Part shown: in pieces, positions 1-8,620 of the stretch
Layout of the letters: each line of letters begins with the position of its first letter
Numbering within the stretch: position 1 is the stretch's first letter
Source of the DNA: Clostridia bacterium
GTDB taxonomy: Bacteria > Bacillota > Clostridia > Oscillospirales > CAG-382
Assembly: GCA_017629175.1 (NCBI GenBank)
Contig: JAGBXS010000119.1
Span: forward strand, 1-32,841
Direction: 5' to 3'
DNA: 32,841 nucleotides
The notes under the pieces: model-generated
The model's database searches: none
What the model saw: the letters and a program-made list of their open reading frames with translations, nothing else
Told to the model about the DNA's origin: nothing
Translations under genes and position numbers: made by a program

Positions 1-428
1 CCGCAAGAGAAGAGCTGGGCTACCAGGGCGCAAGAACCACGGCTTACCGTTTGAACCCCGACATTGCCATCGTCATGGACGTAGGACACGCTTACGTGCC
101 CGGTGCGCCCGAACGCAGAAAGTGCGTTGAACTGGGCAAGGGCTGTATTCTTTCCTACTCTCCCCAGACCAACCGCGCCTTCACCGTGATGGCGGAGGAA
201 ACAGCACAGGAGGAGGGCATTCCGATCCAGCTGTTGGCAGAGCCCGGTCAGACCGGTACCAACTCCAACGCAGTACAGACGGCACGAACCGGTGTCCCCG
301 TTTGCCTCATCTCCGTGCCCTTGAAAAATATGCACACCGCAAACGAGATCGCGGATCTCGGCGACGTAATGGCGGCCTCCAGACTGGCGGCAGCACTGAT
401 CCGTAAGATCGGAAAGAAGGAGGCGTGA
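1..428 (+). CDS. M42 family metallopeptidase, C-terminal part (5' end outside window)
   Basis: The frame is open from base 3 to the stop at 426-428, so this is the last ~141 residues of a gene cut by the window edge; the in-frame TTG at 51 is not a credible start. The visible part begins with an EELGYQGAR stretch, the M42 'EEvGlrGA' motif carrying the catalytic and metal-binding glutamates. It is followed by VMDVGHAYVPG (metal-ligand Asp region) and MHTANEIADLGD (the final metal-ligand His, as in RYIHSPxE of other M42 enzymes). M42 enzymes are dinuclear metal aminopeptidases that form large tetrahedral (TET) particles and trim short peptides in the cytoplasm; some are annotated as endoglucanase M, a name probably wrong for most members. 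It lies 4 bp before a second M42 gene and is the first visible gene of a peptidase operon. Confidence 0.9.
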   Translation, partial: AREELGYQGARTTAYRLNPDIAIVMDVGHAYVPGAPERRKCVELGKGCILSYSPQTNRAFTVMAEETAQEEGIPIQLLAEPGQTGTNSNAVQTARTGVPVCLISVPLKNMHTANEIADLGDVMAASRLAAALIRKIGKKEA

Positions 429-432
429 GCAG

Positions 433-1455
433 ATGGAATTTTTTGCAAGATTAAAGGATTACTGCGACATTCTCGGCCCCTCCGGCATGGAGGATCTTGT
501 CAGAGAAAGAATTATCGCGGACATCAAGGATTCCGGCGCGGAATACGAGGTGGATGCTCTGGGCAATCTCATCGTGTTCAAGAAGGGTAAGCAACGCCGC
601 GACAAGAAGCTGCTGGTTGCCGCTCACATGGACGAGGTTGGCTTTATGGTCACCTACGTAGGCGAGGACGGCTACATTATGTTTGCACCGGTGGGCGGTA
701 TCGATCCCCGTGTGGTCAGCGGCAGAAGATTGGTGTTCTGCAAGAATGGCATCAAGGGCGTGGTTGCTTCCAAAGCTATCCACATTCAAAAGCCCTCCGA
801 ATACGGTATGTGCGAGCCTATCTCCGAGATGAACATCGACATCGGATGCTACGACAGAGAGACCGCTTCTCAGTTTGCAAAGATCGGCGACTGTGCCGCC
901 TTCTGCCCCAACTACGAGGAGTTCGGCAACGGTTTGATCAAATCCAAGGCCCTGGACGACCGCTTTGGCTGTGCGCTCATGGTGGATATGATCAACTCCG
1001 AGCTGGAATACGATACCTATTTTGCCTTTAACACCTGCGAGGAGATCGGCTGTGACGGTGCCGCAGAGGTTTGCTACCGCATCCGTCCCGATATCGCGGT
1101 GATCTTGGAATCCACCACCGCAGGAGACATTTACGGTACTCCCGAGGGCAAGCGTGCCTGTGAGCTTCACAAGGGCGCGGTGATCTCCCACATGGACGGC
1201 GGTACCATTTACGACAAAGAGCTGGTCGCTCTGGCACTCAGCGTGGGCAAGGAAGAAGAAATTCCCTGCCAGCTGAAGAACATCGTTGCCGGCGGTAACG
1301 AGGCCAGCGCCTTCCAGAAGGGCGCTATGGGCGCAAGAGTTCTGGCTATTTCCGCACCTACCAGATATATCCATTCTGCCTGCTGCGTTGCCGCAAAGGA
1401 AGACTTGATCTCCGTGGGCAAGCTGGCAAGAGCTATGATTGAAAGGAACATTTGA
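433..1455 (+). CDS. M42 family aminopeptidase (second of three paralogues)
   Basis: A 340-residue protein of normal M42 length, without signal peptide, so cytoplasmic. The dinuclear metal site is readable: AAHMDE (His65, Asp67), KALDDR (Asp175 as bridging ligand), TCEEIG (Glu203 catalytic base, Glu204 ligand), ILESTTAGD (Glu226 in place of the Asp of some members) and RYIHS (His314). One deviation is GGNEA (residues 288-291) where most paralogues, including the next gene, have GGTD. The likely role is release of N-terminal residues from oligopeptides. The ATG at 433 lies 4 bp after the preceding stop, and the stop is followed at once by the next M42 gene, so the three are probably translated together. 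Family assignment is sure; substrate preference cannot be read. Confidence 0.93.
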   Translation: MEFFARLKDYCDILGPSGMEDLVRERIIADIKDSGAEYEVDALGNLIVFKKGKQRRDKKLLVAAHMDEVGFMVTYVGEDGYIMFAPVGGIDPRVVSGRRLVFCKNGIKGVVASKAIHIQKPSEYGMCEPISEMNIDIGCYDRETASQFAKIGDCAAFCPNYEEFGNGLIKSKALDDRFGCALMVDMINSELEYDTYFAFNTCEEIGCDGAAEVCYRIRPDIAVILESTTAGDIYGTPEGKRACELHKGAVISHMDGGTIYDKELVALALSVGKEEEIPCQLKNIVAGGNEASAFQKGAMGARVLAISAPTRYIHSACCVAAKEDLISVGKLARAMIERNI

Positions 1456-1457
1456 GT

Positions 1458-2447
1458 ATGCTGACGTTAACTAAAAAATTCACCTCCGCTTTTTCCGTAT
1501 CCGGCGCAGAGAAGCCCTTGGCAGATATCATTGCAAAGGAGCTTGCTCCCGTTGCGGATGCTATTGAGACCGATGCCATCGGTAACCTGTACGTTTTGAA
1601 AAAAGGAAAGGACTCCTCCCGCAAGCTGATGATCGCTGCTCATATGGACGAGATCGGCTTTGTAGTCACCTCCATCGACGGCGACGGCTACGTTCACGTT
1701 TCCAACATCGGCGGTATCCACGCCGTAGCTTCCTCCTACCAGAAGGTTCGCTTCCAAAACGGCGTGACCGGTGTGATCGTTTTGGAAAACGGCACCAAGG
1801 CAGCAGATATCTCTGTGAAGAAGATGGTCATCGATATCGGTGCAAAGGACAAGAAGGCGGCTGAAAAGCGCGTTAAAATCGGCGATGTTTGTGCCGTCGT
1901 TCCCATGCTTCAGAAGCTGGGCGGCACCCGTTATGCGGCAAAGGCCTTTGACGACCGTATCGGATGCGTGGTAGCGGCTTACGCGGCATTGCATTGCGAT
2001 ACTCCCGCTTACGACACCTGGTTCGTGTTCACCGTGCAGGAGGAGGTAGGCTGCAGAGGCTCCCGCCCCGCAACCTTCCGCATTGCTCCCGATTACGGCA
2101 TCGCCCTGGACGTTACCTCCGCAGGCGAATGCGGCGGGTCTGCCGTGACCAAGCTGGGTGACGGCGCGGCCATCAAGATCAAGGATTCCTCCGTGCTTTG
2201 CTCCGCTATGATCATTGACCGTTTGACCGAGCTGGCAAAAGAGGGCGGCATTCCCTATCAGTACGAGGTACTGCTGGCAGGCGGCACCGACACCTCTTCC
2301 ATGCAGGTGGTGGGCGCAGGCTGTGCGGTTGGCTGTATCTCCATTCCCACCCGTTACATCCACTCCCCCGTGGAGACCATCGATATGAAGGATCTGGATG
2401 CTTGTGCCAAGCTGTTGACCGCTTTCATCGAAAAAGGAGCGGAATAA
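1458..2447 (+). CDS. M42 family aminopeptidase (third of three paralogues)
   Basis: A 329-residue cytoplasmic M42 peptidase. The ATG at 1458 is preferred over the in-frame TTG at 1452 because the GAAAGGA element at 1441-1447 is then 10 nt away. Metal and catalytic residues are complete: AAHMDE (His62, Asp64), KAFDDR (Asp165), VQEEVG (Glu195 base, Glu196), ALDVTSAG (Asp218), GGTD, and RYIHSPVE (His302). This is the most canonical of the three paralogues. The ATG lies 2 nt past the previous stop codon, indicating translational coupling. The next gene, a PLP enzyme, starts 3 nt after this stop. Three neighbouring TET-type subunits could form separate particles of different specificity or mixed particles, as known for Pyrococcus TET2/TET3; mixing here is only inference. 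Confidence 0.93.
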   Translation: MLTLTKKFTSAFSVSGAEKPLADIIAKELAPVADAIETDAIGNLYVLKKGKDSSRKLMIAAHMDEIGFVVTSIDGDGYVHVSNIGGIHAVASSYQKVRFQNGVTGVIVLENGTKAADISVKKMVIDIGAKDKKAAEKRVKIGDVCAVVPMLQKLGGTRYAAKAFDDRIGCVVAAYAALHCDTPAYDTWFVFTVQEEVGCRGSRPATFRIAPDYGIALDVTSAGECGGSAVTKLGDGAAIKIKDSSVLCSAMIIDRLTELAKEGGIPYQYEVLLAGGTDTSSMQVVGAGCAVGCISIPTRYIHSPVETIDMKDLDACAKLLTAFIEKGAE

Positions 2448-2450
2448 ATC

Positions 2451-3683
2451 GTGAAGGAATTTTCAAAAGCATTGCTTGACAGAGCGGCAGAATGCGAAAA
2501 AGCTCTGGCAGGCACCTTTGCCCGCTTGGAGGAAAATGCCTTCTACAACACCCGCAAGGTGATGGGCGTTTTTGCAGACAATCAGCTTTCCGAGCGGCAT
2601 TTTAACAGCACCGTGGGCTACGGCTACAACGATGACGGCAGAGATCTTTGCGACAAGCTGTTTGCGCAAAGCTTCGGCTGTGAGGCGGGCTTTGCAAGAG
2701 CCTCCATCATCTCCGGCACCCACGCTCTGGCCATCGGATTGCAGGGGCTTCTCCGTCCGGGCGACGTGATGGTCTCCGTTACCGGCAAGCCCTACGATAC
2801 TTTGAGCGGCGTCATCGGGTTGACTCCTTGCGCCGGCTCTTTGGCAGAGTTCGGTGTAAAATACGAGCAGATCGATCTGGTGGAGGAAAAGACCCTGGAT
2901 CTCCCCGCCATCAAGGCGCGGTTGGAAAAGGGCAACGTGAAAATGATCTACGCACAGCGGTCCAAGGGCTATTCCGCCCGCAGAACGCTGACGGCGGCAG
3001 AGCTTTCCGAATTGGGCGCGCTGGTAAAAGGCTACCCCGGGGTGTTCTTCGTGGTAGACAACTGCTACGGCGAATTCGTGGAGAAGGAAGAGCCCAAGGC
3101 TGACCTTCTCATCGGCTCTCTGATCAAAAATCCCGGCGGCGGTATGGCTGAGTCCGGCGGTTACCTTGTGGGCTCTGCAGAGGCTGTGGAGCTGGCATCC
3201 TACCGTTTGACGGTGCCCGGCATCGGTTTGGAGGCAGGGGCAACGCTGGGAACCACCAAGCAGTTGATCAAGGGCTTGTTCTATGCGCCTCACACGGTGC
3301 TCCAGGCCATGAAGACCTCCCATTTTGCGGCGGCTATGTTCGAAAGCTACGGCTATCATTGCAACCCCACCGCATTGGAAGCAAGAAGCGATATCATTCA
3401 GACGGTGGACTGTAAGACCAGAGAATTGCTGTTGGCGTTCTGCGGCGGCATTCAGGCAGGCTCTCCCGTGGACAGCTACGTCACCCCCGAGGGCTGGGCG
3501 ATGCCCGGCTACAACGACGAGGTGGTCATGGCGGCAGGTGCTTTCGTGCAGGGCTCTTCCATTGAGCTTTCCGCAGATGCGCCCATCCGTCCCCCCTTCC
3601 GCGTTTATATGCAGGGAGGCTTGACCTATGAATCCGGCAAGTACGGTATTCTTACCGCGCTGGAAAAGATGGGGCACGGTTGA
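2451..3683 (+). CDS. methionine gamma-lyase family / aluminium-resistance protein (PLP enzyme)
   Basis: A 410-residue fold-type I PLP enzyme of the Met_gamma_lyase family (historically 'aluminium resistance protein'). It starts at GTG 2451, three bases after the M42 stop. Visible hallmarks are the N-terminal region with GYGYND, the SIISGTHALA segment that holds the cofactor phosphate, VVDNCYGEF with the pyridine-binding Asp203, and SLIKNPGGG with Lys226 as probable Schiff-base lysine. The family is related to Cys/Met metabolism enzymes but its true substrate is poorly defined; in several Bacillota it sits near glnR or miaA. Here it ends a peptidase operon, which would fit breakdown of released amino acids (inference). 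A two-hairpin repeat element begins 13 nt after the stop and the real terminator lies beyond it. Confidence 0.88.
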   Translation: MKEFSKALLDRAAECEKALAGTFARLEENAFYNTRKVMGVFADNQLSERHFNSTVGYGYNDDGRDLCDKLFAQSFGCEAGFARASIISGTHALAIGLQGLLRPGDVMVSVTGKPYDTLSGVIGLTPCAGSLAEFGVKYEQIDLVEEKTLDLPAIKARLEKGNVKMIYAQRSKGYSARRTLTAAELSELGALVKGYPGVFFVVDNCYGEFVEKEEPKADLLIGSLIKNPGGGMAESGGYLVGSAEAVELASYRLTVPGIGLEAGATLGTTKQLIKGLFYAPHTVLQAMKTSHFAAAMFESYGYHCNPTALEARSDIIQTVDCKTRELLLAFCGGIQAGSPVDSYVTPEGWAMPGYNDEVVMAAGAFVQGSSIELSADAPIRPPFRVYMQGGLTYESGKYGILTALEKMGHG

Positions 3684-3696
3684 TTTTTGGAATACG

Positions 3697-3774
3697 CTTA
3701 AGGGGGACTTTCTTTCGAGAAAGTCCCCTTAAGAATCCCCAAAGAACTTGAGTGCCGAAAACTGCCGTTTTCGG
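3697..3774 (+). repeat. 78-nt two-hairpin element, copy A
   Basis: The first hairpin has arms 3697-3713 and 3718-3733 (CTTAAGGGGGACTTTCT with one bulged G, UUCG loop). A linker with AGAATCCCC and AAAGAACTTG follows, then a second hairpin CCGAAAAC-TGCC-GTTTTCGG at 3755-3774. The first hairpin has no U-tract, so it is not an ordinary terminator. A second copy of the same architecture and exact length lies inverted at 31257-31334. Shared blocks are the AAGGG/CCCTT stem base, the CCC-containing linker and TGCCGAAA; tips and inner stem bases differ while pairing is kept. Confidence 0.75.
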
Positions 3775-3798
3775 AAGGATGGTATAGCGGTTCATACA

Positions 3799-3838
3799 AA
3801 AACTCCTACGGCCACAAAGCCGTAGGAGTTTTGTTTTT
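3799..3838. terminator. bidirectional intrinsic terminator
   Basis: A perfect 14-bp stem, AAAACTCCTACGGC (3799-3812) with GCCGTAGGAGTTTT (3819-3832), loop CACAAA, followed by GTTTTT on the plus strand and by a U-run on the minus strand from the A-run at 3798-3802. It lies between convergent genes ending at 3683 and 3848 and can serve both. Confidence 0.9.
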
Positions 3839-3847
3839 AGTAAAAGA

Positions 3848-6800
3848 TTACTTCTTACGCTTGATCACGATGAAGACCACGGCGCCGATCACGGCAACCA
3901 CGACCACAACGATGATCACGATGAGAAGAGCGGAACCGCCCTCATCATCAGCGGGAACAGAGGACTCGACGGGAGCGGAAGCCTCTGCGGAAGTCTCTGC
4001 GGAAGCCTCCTCGGAGGATTCATCGGGTTCTTCGGAGGACTCGTCATCAGGTTCCTCAGAGGACTCGTCGGAGGGCTGAGAAGGATCGTCAGAGGGTTCC
4101 TCGGAGGACTCGTCACCGGGCAGATTCTCGGGAATCACTGCCTGCACGGCGGTCATATCCTCGTTGATGGTGAATACGTCGCCTGCCTTGATGGAGATAG
4201 CTACCACCTTGCCCTGCCAGTTATCGTAGCCGGCATCGGGGTTAGAGGAGGAGGAGTGAACGACCAGAGCAACCTGGTTCTCACCTACGGTTACCTTGGT
4301 AGCATCGCCGGGAGTCACCACAGCGTCCTTAACGGCAACGTAGGTGCCGTCTGCCTGCTTCTCCAGGAGAATAGTAATGGCCCAGTTGGGGTTACAAGCC
4401 TTGTAAGCATCGTCGGTGGTACAGATGGTCACGTCCTCGCCGCCGATCTTGCCATCTACGTAGTCAACGATCCAAACGTAGCCGTAGGGAACGTCTGCAG
4501 AGCAGTTACCGTCGCCGCCCTGGGTCATTTCGCCGATCCATTCTGCATCGGGTTCAACGGGCTCTTCGGGATCATCGGAAGGAGGATCTACAGGATCCTC
4601 GGAGGGAGGATCTACGGGATCTTCGGAAGGATCATCGGAAGGATCGTCCACGGGAGGTTCTACGGGAGTATCGCTGGGTTTGCCAACGGTAAAGCCTGCG
4701 TTGGTCAGCTCCATATTGCCTTCCAAGCCGCGGAAGACGTCAACGTCAATATTGATCAGGGTGACCTGCTGGCCTACCTGAACCTTCTTCAGATCGGCAT
4801 AGCCGTTCTTGTTGCCGTTGTAGGAAATGATGTAGCCGCCCTCGGGACAAACTTCATCGGACTTGGCTACGCCAAGCTCACACCAGGACTTGGTAACGAT
4901 ACCATTGCCGTCTACAACGATGATATAGGCGTAGTTCATATCTCTGGAAACGCCGCCGTTACCCAGAGCGGTCAGCTCTGCAACGGTCATATTGTCGCCT
5001 GCTACGATGGAGAACTCGCCTGCGTGCTTATAGCCTGCGTAGTCCAGCACGAATGCACCGGAGGGCAGAGCTGCGGGCTTCTCGGGCTGAACAGCCACGG
5101 TATAGTCCTTCACTTCGCTGTAACCGCAGGAGCAGGAAACCTCCTTCACGCCGGGAGAAGCGAAGGTAGCCTTCTTGATGATCTTGTCGGTGTAGGAATG
5201 CTTATGCTTGCTTTCATCGGAAACGGTAACGCCGGTGAGAGCTACGAACTCCCAGTTTACCTTACCGTCTGCGGGGTTGGCGCCCAGAACAGGTCTGCTG
5301 CTGCCGGCCTTGAACTTGAACTGTACGTACTTAGCCTCTACGGTGTCGAAGACGAATACGCTCTTCACGGTGCCGTAGGAATCTACTGCTACATTTGCTT
5401 CCGCCAGGGCGAAGGTGCCGACCTCGGTGTAGGTCTTGCCGTCGTTGGAGATCAGTACGGTAACGTCGCCCTCGGGGTAACCGATCATAACGCCTGCGCA
5501 ATGATAGAAGCCGAGAGCCGCGCCGTTGATCTTCTTTTTGCTGCCCAAATTCAAATCTACGGTAACGTCCATACCGGTATGGGTACAGTTGGAGTTCTGG
5601 ATCAGAGTGATCTTATCGGTGCCGTCGCCCCAATTCTTGTTGATCACGGGAACGTCCTTGGTGTTTACGTCGTCCTGATCGAGCTTCACCGCAGGAACGA
5701 TGTAGTTAGGAGCGGTCTCGTAACGGATCACTTCGATCTCGCTCCAGAAGAAGAAGCTGATACGCTTGGGAGTGATACGCACGTAACGTGCCTTAACACC
5801 CTTCTCCAGAGCCAGAGTCAGCGTATAAGCCGCGCCCTCTTCCTTACGGGTGAGACCCTCGGGATCGGGAACAGCTCCGACGTCGGTGAAGGTTTTACCG
5901 TCTTCGGAAACAGCAACGGTGATCTTGGAGGGTACGTTGATGCCCCAAGAGGTCAACTGCAATGCGTGGATCTTGAAGGTGGTGATGTCATCGTAAACTT
6001 CACCCAGGTCGATGGTGAACACGTTATCACTGTTCCAGCCTGCCCATGCCGCACCGTACGCGCTGGAAGCGGGGCCGTAGAGGCCGTCGGTCATCTCGCT
6101 ACCGTTGGTATCGGGATAGGTAGAGTTGGAAGCAGTCTTGGAGGTATAGGTCTTGCCCAGGGCAAGGTTGTTCTCATACTCGCCGGTGGAGCTGAGGGCA
6201 CTGCGCAGAGCGGAGCCAACTCTCTCCATATCAGCCAGGGAGGGATCGCCCTTCAGCAGGTTCTCCGCTTCCTTCTTGAGAGTCTGGATAGAGTTCCAGA
6301 TGGTAATGGCATAGTCATCCTTCACAGCGGTCTTTGCGTCTGCCGCGGCGGAGGTCAGCTCTGCCTCTGCGGAAGAAACGCTCAGCAGACCGTTGTATGC
6401 GCGGAAGTAATCGCCGGAAACAGAAGTTTTGCTGTTCAGAACGGTCTTAGCCGCGGAAACCGCTTCTTTATATGCCTTGCCGGTCTTGCTCTCATACTGA
6501 GAAACCAGATCCTTCAGTTCGGTTTTGCCTTTCTGAAGAGCGGGGCTGGTACGCTTAACGATCAGCAAGCAGTCGCCGATGGAACGAGTGGACTTCTGTT
6601 TAAAGCCCGCCTTGCCGGTACCGTCGTCGCAGACGTACATAGCGGAGGATCCGCCGCCGTCCAGACGGATAACGTCAACGCAACCCATCTCCATCATTGC
6701 CTTAGCAACGTCCTGAAGGGTTACGGAGCCGTCGGAGCCGGTGGAAGCGCCCTCGGTGGTGAAGAACACGTAGGAGCCGTCTGCCTTGATACCGAAGGCG

Positions 6801-7882
6801 GTCCAACGAGCCTTGGTCTTGTTATCATGAGCCGCGCCGCTGTTGAAGGAAGCACTGGTGGTCAGGTTCTTACCGTCCTTAACCAGATAGCCGCAGATAC
6901 CGATCACGGAGTCTGCCTTAGCGGTGATGCCGGTGGACTTGCCGCCCAGCTCAGTAGCGGTAACGGAGATCTTATCCCCTGCCGCCAGATCCTTTACGTA
7001 AGCCGCGTTGGGAGAACCAGCCTTTACAAAGAGAATGAATTCATCCTCTGCCAGCTTGGTGCCGTAGGCATCGTCGGAAACGGAGACGACCTCGCCTCTC
7101 AGGGTGTTATCCACTGCAAGACGGGAGCCGTCTACCTTACGGCAGAGAACCTGATAACCGGGAACGTTGTCAAAGGTCAACGCCTGAGAGATCATCTCGC
7201 CGTAAACCTTGCCGTTAGCATCCTTATCAACATCGTAATACAAGTCGCCGGAATGGGTATCGAAATAATAGAAGCCGTTACCCCAGTTGGAGGGCTTGTA
7301 TCTTCCGCCGTACTTGTTAACGTAGGAAAGTCCGCCGGGAATAGACTTGCCGTTGATCACCAGATCGAAGGACAAGCAGGAGTCGGGGACGTTCACGAAG
7401 GTACCGTCGGACATAAAGGCAACTGCGCCGCCGAACTCGGAAGCGGTATTGCCGTTATCGGCAGAGTAGATTTCGCCGCCGGAGATGAGGTACTCGTTGA
7501 GATAACCGTAGTTACCGTTGGAGCCGGTATCCATGGAGAAGAAGGAGCCGTTGATGGCGCCCACCACCTCATAGCCGTCTTCGGTAGCCAAGCGATACTG
7601 GTTTGCCAGATAAGCTGCGCCGCCTGCGGCACCGCCATAGGCAACCACCATGTAATCCTCGGTGTTGAATTCCAATGCGGAGGCGGAAACGTAAACGTTT
7701 TCGTAAATACCGCTGGAGAGAGTGTACTCGCTGTAGAAGACGCCGTCAGTCACCTCATAAGCCTTGGAGGAATCTTCTTTGAAAGAATATTCCGCCGCCG
7801 CAGAGGAGAGCAGACCGCCGCATACGGGAAGCACCAGCAGCGCCGTCAGCAGGAAGCACAAAAGTCTTTTTGTGAACTTCAT
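3848..7882 (-). CDS. secreted, membrane-anchored phosphodiester glycosidase-type protein with discoidin-like domains
   Basis: A 1344-residue surface protein. Start ATG at 7882 follows a good AAGGAG. Residues 1-30 are a signal peptide. Residues ~60-445 form a phosphodiester glycosidase (NAGPA, DUF2233) domain: AINGSFF (109-115) and VIRLDGGGSSAM (404-415) are its signatures. A helical segment (~450-570) follows, then an F5/8-type C discoidin domain (~571-715, NLALGKTYT...ARYVRITP) and a second discoidin-like domain (~740-890). Next is one Cys-poor copy (~893-930) of the HDY/CxCG module seen in the 871-residue surface protein, a small beta domain, a Pro/Asp/Glu-rich spacer, another domain, a Ser/Glu-rich stalk, a membrane helix (~1316-1338) and the tail KRKK. 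No LPxTG is seen. NAGPA enzymes cleave sugar-phosphodiester bonds, so a cell-surface glycopolymer is a plausible target (inference). A consensus promoter lies at 7921-7949. Confidence 0.88.
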   Translation of the reverse strand: MKFTKRLLCFLLTALLVLPVCGGLLSSAAAEYSFKEDSSKAYEVTDGVFYSEYTLSSGIYENVYVSASALEFNTEDYMVVAYGGAAGGAAYLANQYRLATEDGYEVVGAINGSFFSMDTGSNGNYGYLNEYLISGGEIYSADNGNTASEFGGAVAFMSDGTFVNVPDSCLSFDLVINGKSIPGGLSYVNKYGGRYKPSNWGNGFYYFDTHSGDLYYDVDKDANGKVYGEMISQALTFDNVPGYQVLCRKVDGSRLAVDNTLRGEVVSVSDDAYGTKLAEDEFILFVKAGSPNAAYVKDLAAGDKISVTATELGGKSTGITAKADSVIGICGYLVKDGKNLTTSASFNSGAAHDNKTKARWTAFGIKADGSYVFFTTEGASTGSDGSVTLQDVAKAMMEMGCVDVIRLDGGGSSAMYVCDDGTGKAGFKQKSTRSIGDCLLIVKRTSPALQKGKTELKDLVSQYESKTGKAYKEAVSAAKTVLNSKTSVSGDYFRAYNGLLSVSSAEAELTSAAADAKTAVKDDYAITIWNSIQTLKKEAENLLKGDPSLADMERVGSALRSALSSTGEYENNLALGKTYTSKTASNSTYPDTNGSEMTDGLYGPASSAYGAAWAGWNSDNVFTIDLGEVYDDITTFKIHALQLTSWGINVPSKITVAVSEDGKTFTDVGAVPDPEGLTRKEEGAAYTLTLALEKGVKARYVRITPKRISFFFWSEIEVIRYETAPNYIVPAVKLDQDDVNTKDVPVINKNWGDGTDKITLIQNSNCTHTGMDVTVDLNLGSKKKINGAALGFYHCAGVMIGYPEGDVTVLISNDGKTYTEVGTFALAEANVAVDSYGTVKSVFVFDTVEAKYVQFKFKAGSSRPVLGANPADGKVNWEFVALTGVTVSDESKHKHSYTDKIIKKATFASPGVKEVSCSCGYSEVKDYTVAVQPEKPAALPSGAFVLDYAGYKHAGEFSIVAGDNMTVAELTALGNGGVSRDMNYAYIIVVDGNGIVTKSWCELGVAKSDEVCPEGGYIISYNGNKNGYADLKKVQVGQQVTLINIDVDVFRGLEGNMELTNAGFTVGKPSDTPVEPPVDDPSDDPSEDPVDPPSEDPVDPPSDDPEEPVEPDAEWIGEMTQGGDGNCSADVPYGYVWIVDYVDGKIGGEDVTICTTDDAYKACNPNWAITILLEKQADGTYVAVKDAVVTPGDATKVTVGENQVALVVHSSSSNPDAGYDNWQGKVVAISIKAGDVFTINEDMTAVQAVIPENLPGDESSEEPSDDPSQPSDESSEEPDDESSEEPDESSEEASAETSAEASAPVESSVPADDEGGSALLIVIIVVVVVAVIGAVVFIVIKRKK
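3944..4114 (-). repeat. Ser/Glu-rich low-complexity stalk repeat
   Basis: Degenerate tandem DNA repeats encode ESSEEP/DESSEE blocks just outside the membrane helix of the 1344-residue protein. The composition suggests an extended, acidic, cell-wall-spanning stalk. Copy number is likely to vary between strains. Confidence 0.7.
4550..4668 (-). repeat. Pro/Asp/Glu-rich spacer repeat
   Basis: Tandem codon blocks encode DDPSEDPVDPPSEDPVDPP-type sequence between two globular domains of the 1344-residue protein. It is a typical flexible linker of clostridial surface enzymes. Confidence 0.7.
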
Positions 7883-7920
7883 AAAAAATCTCCTTTTTTC
7901 AGTTCTTTTTTTATGCTTTT

Positions 7921-7949
7921 ATAATACTCCTTTTCGGGAAAAATGTCAA
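7921..7949 (-). promoter_or_regulatory. sigma-A promoter of the phosphodiester glycosidase gene
   Basis: On the minus strand TTGACA (7944-7949), 17 nt, TATTAT (7921-7926). It lies about 40 bp upstream of the start at 7882, leaving a short leader with the AAGGAG ribosome binding site. Confidence 0.8.
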
Positions 7950-8081
7950 GGAAAAACAAGACGGCAAATTCAACTAAAAACCGATGCAAAATTTGTATAA
8001 ATGTTTGCACCCACTTCACAATTTGTTAGTATTTTATTTGATATGATAAGGAAGATCCATGAAAAAAAGGAGTATTTGCAT

Positions 8082-8495
8082 ATGTTTGGACACAGACCTC
8101 CCTTCCGACAGCGCTTGGCAGGCTTTTTGATGGGCAGAAACGGCCCCGATACCATTTACAACGTTTGCATCTGGACCTCTCTGGTGCTGGCAATTCTGGG
8201 AATGTTTTGGGACAGTCTGATCTGTACCCTGCTGTACGCCGGTCTCTTCGGCTACGCCATCTTCCGTTTTTTCTCCCGCAACGTGGAAAAGCGCCGCAGA
8301 GAAAACTACGCTTTCCGCAAGTTCTTTGGGAAATTCCGCGGCGATCCCGCCCGTAAGGCACAGAAGGCAGACAAGGAGCACGTGTACAAAAAGTGCCCCC
8401 TCTGCGGCGCACAGCTCCGTCTTCCCCGCAAAAAAGGCGCCCACACCGTGAGATGCCCCCGCTGCAGCGGAGAGTTTTCTGTCAAAATCCGATAA
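8082..8495 (+). CDS. small membrane protein with C-terminal zinc ribbon
   Basis: A 137-residue protein. ATG at 8082 is chosen because AAAAGGAG lies ~9 nt upstream; the frame is open further upstream but has no better start. Residues ~23-65 contain two hydrophobic helices (IYNVCIWTSLVLAILG and LICTLLYAGLFGYAIF). A strongly basic segment (VEKRRREN, FRKFFGKFR) follows, then a C-terminal CPLCG...RCPRC zinc ribbon. I do not recognise a named family; similar helix-pair plus zinc-ribbon proteins of clostridia are unnamed. The basic side and ribbon should face the cytoplasm. It precedes the fakA-type gene by 200 bp. No clear terminator separates them, but fakA has its own promoter. Confidence 0.8.
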   Translation: MFGHRPPFRQRLAGFLMGRNGPDTIYNVCIWTSLVLAILGMFWDSLICTLLYAGLFGYAIFRFFSRNVEKRRRENYAFRKFFGKFRGDPARKAQKADKEHVYKKCPLCGAQLRLPRKKGAHTVRCPRCSGEFSVKIR

Positions 8496-8537
8496 AAGCC
8501 ATCCCCAACTCTTCAAAAAGTTTATCGCGGCGTACTA

Positions 8538-8566
8538 TTGACAAAGTTGCGTTTTTTTGGTAATAT
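8538..8566 (+). promoter_or_regulatory. sigma-A promoter of the fakA-type gene
   Basis: TTGACA (8538-8543), 17 nt, TAATAT (8561-8566). Transcription would start near 8573, giving a leader of about 120 nt before the ATG at 8696. Confidence 0.75.
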
Positions 8567-8620
8567 ACTTGTTGTATGTATACTCGCATATTGTGTGCTT
8601 TTGCGAAGCACGTACCATGA

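Noticed and set aside
1452..1457. TTG at 1452 as start of the third M42 gene
   Set aside because: It would leave only 4 nt from the ribosome binding site and overlap the previous stop; ATG at 1458 has better spacing.
3697..3733. First hairpin after the PLP gene taken as an ordinary terminator
   Set aside because: There is no U-tract after the stem, and a strong U-tract terminator follows at 3799-3838.
4256..7924. Very long open plus-strand frame (about 1200 codons) opposite the phosphodiester glycosidase gene
   Set aside because: It is the antisense of a well-supported gene with signal peptide, known domains, ribosome binding site and promoter. Its composition (Gly/Val/Asn/Ala-rich, no domain pattern) is what reverse complement of the biased codons gives.
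8000..8081. Promoter for the zinc-ribbon protein gene
   Set aside because: Several weak hexamer pairs can be drawn (for example TTGCAC with TAGTAT, 16 nt apart) but none stands out enough to annotate.
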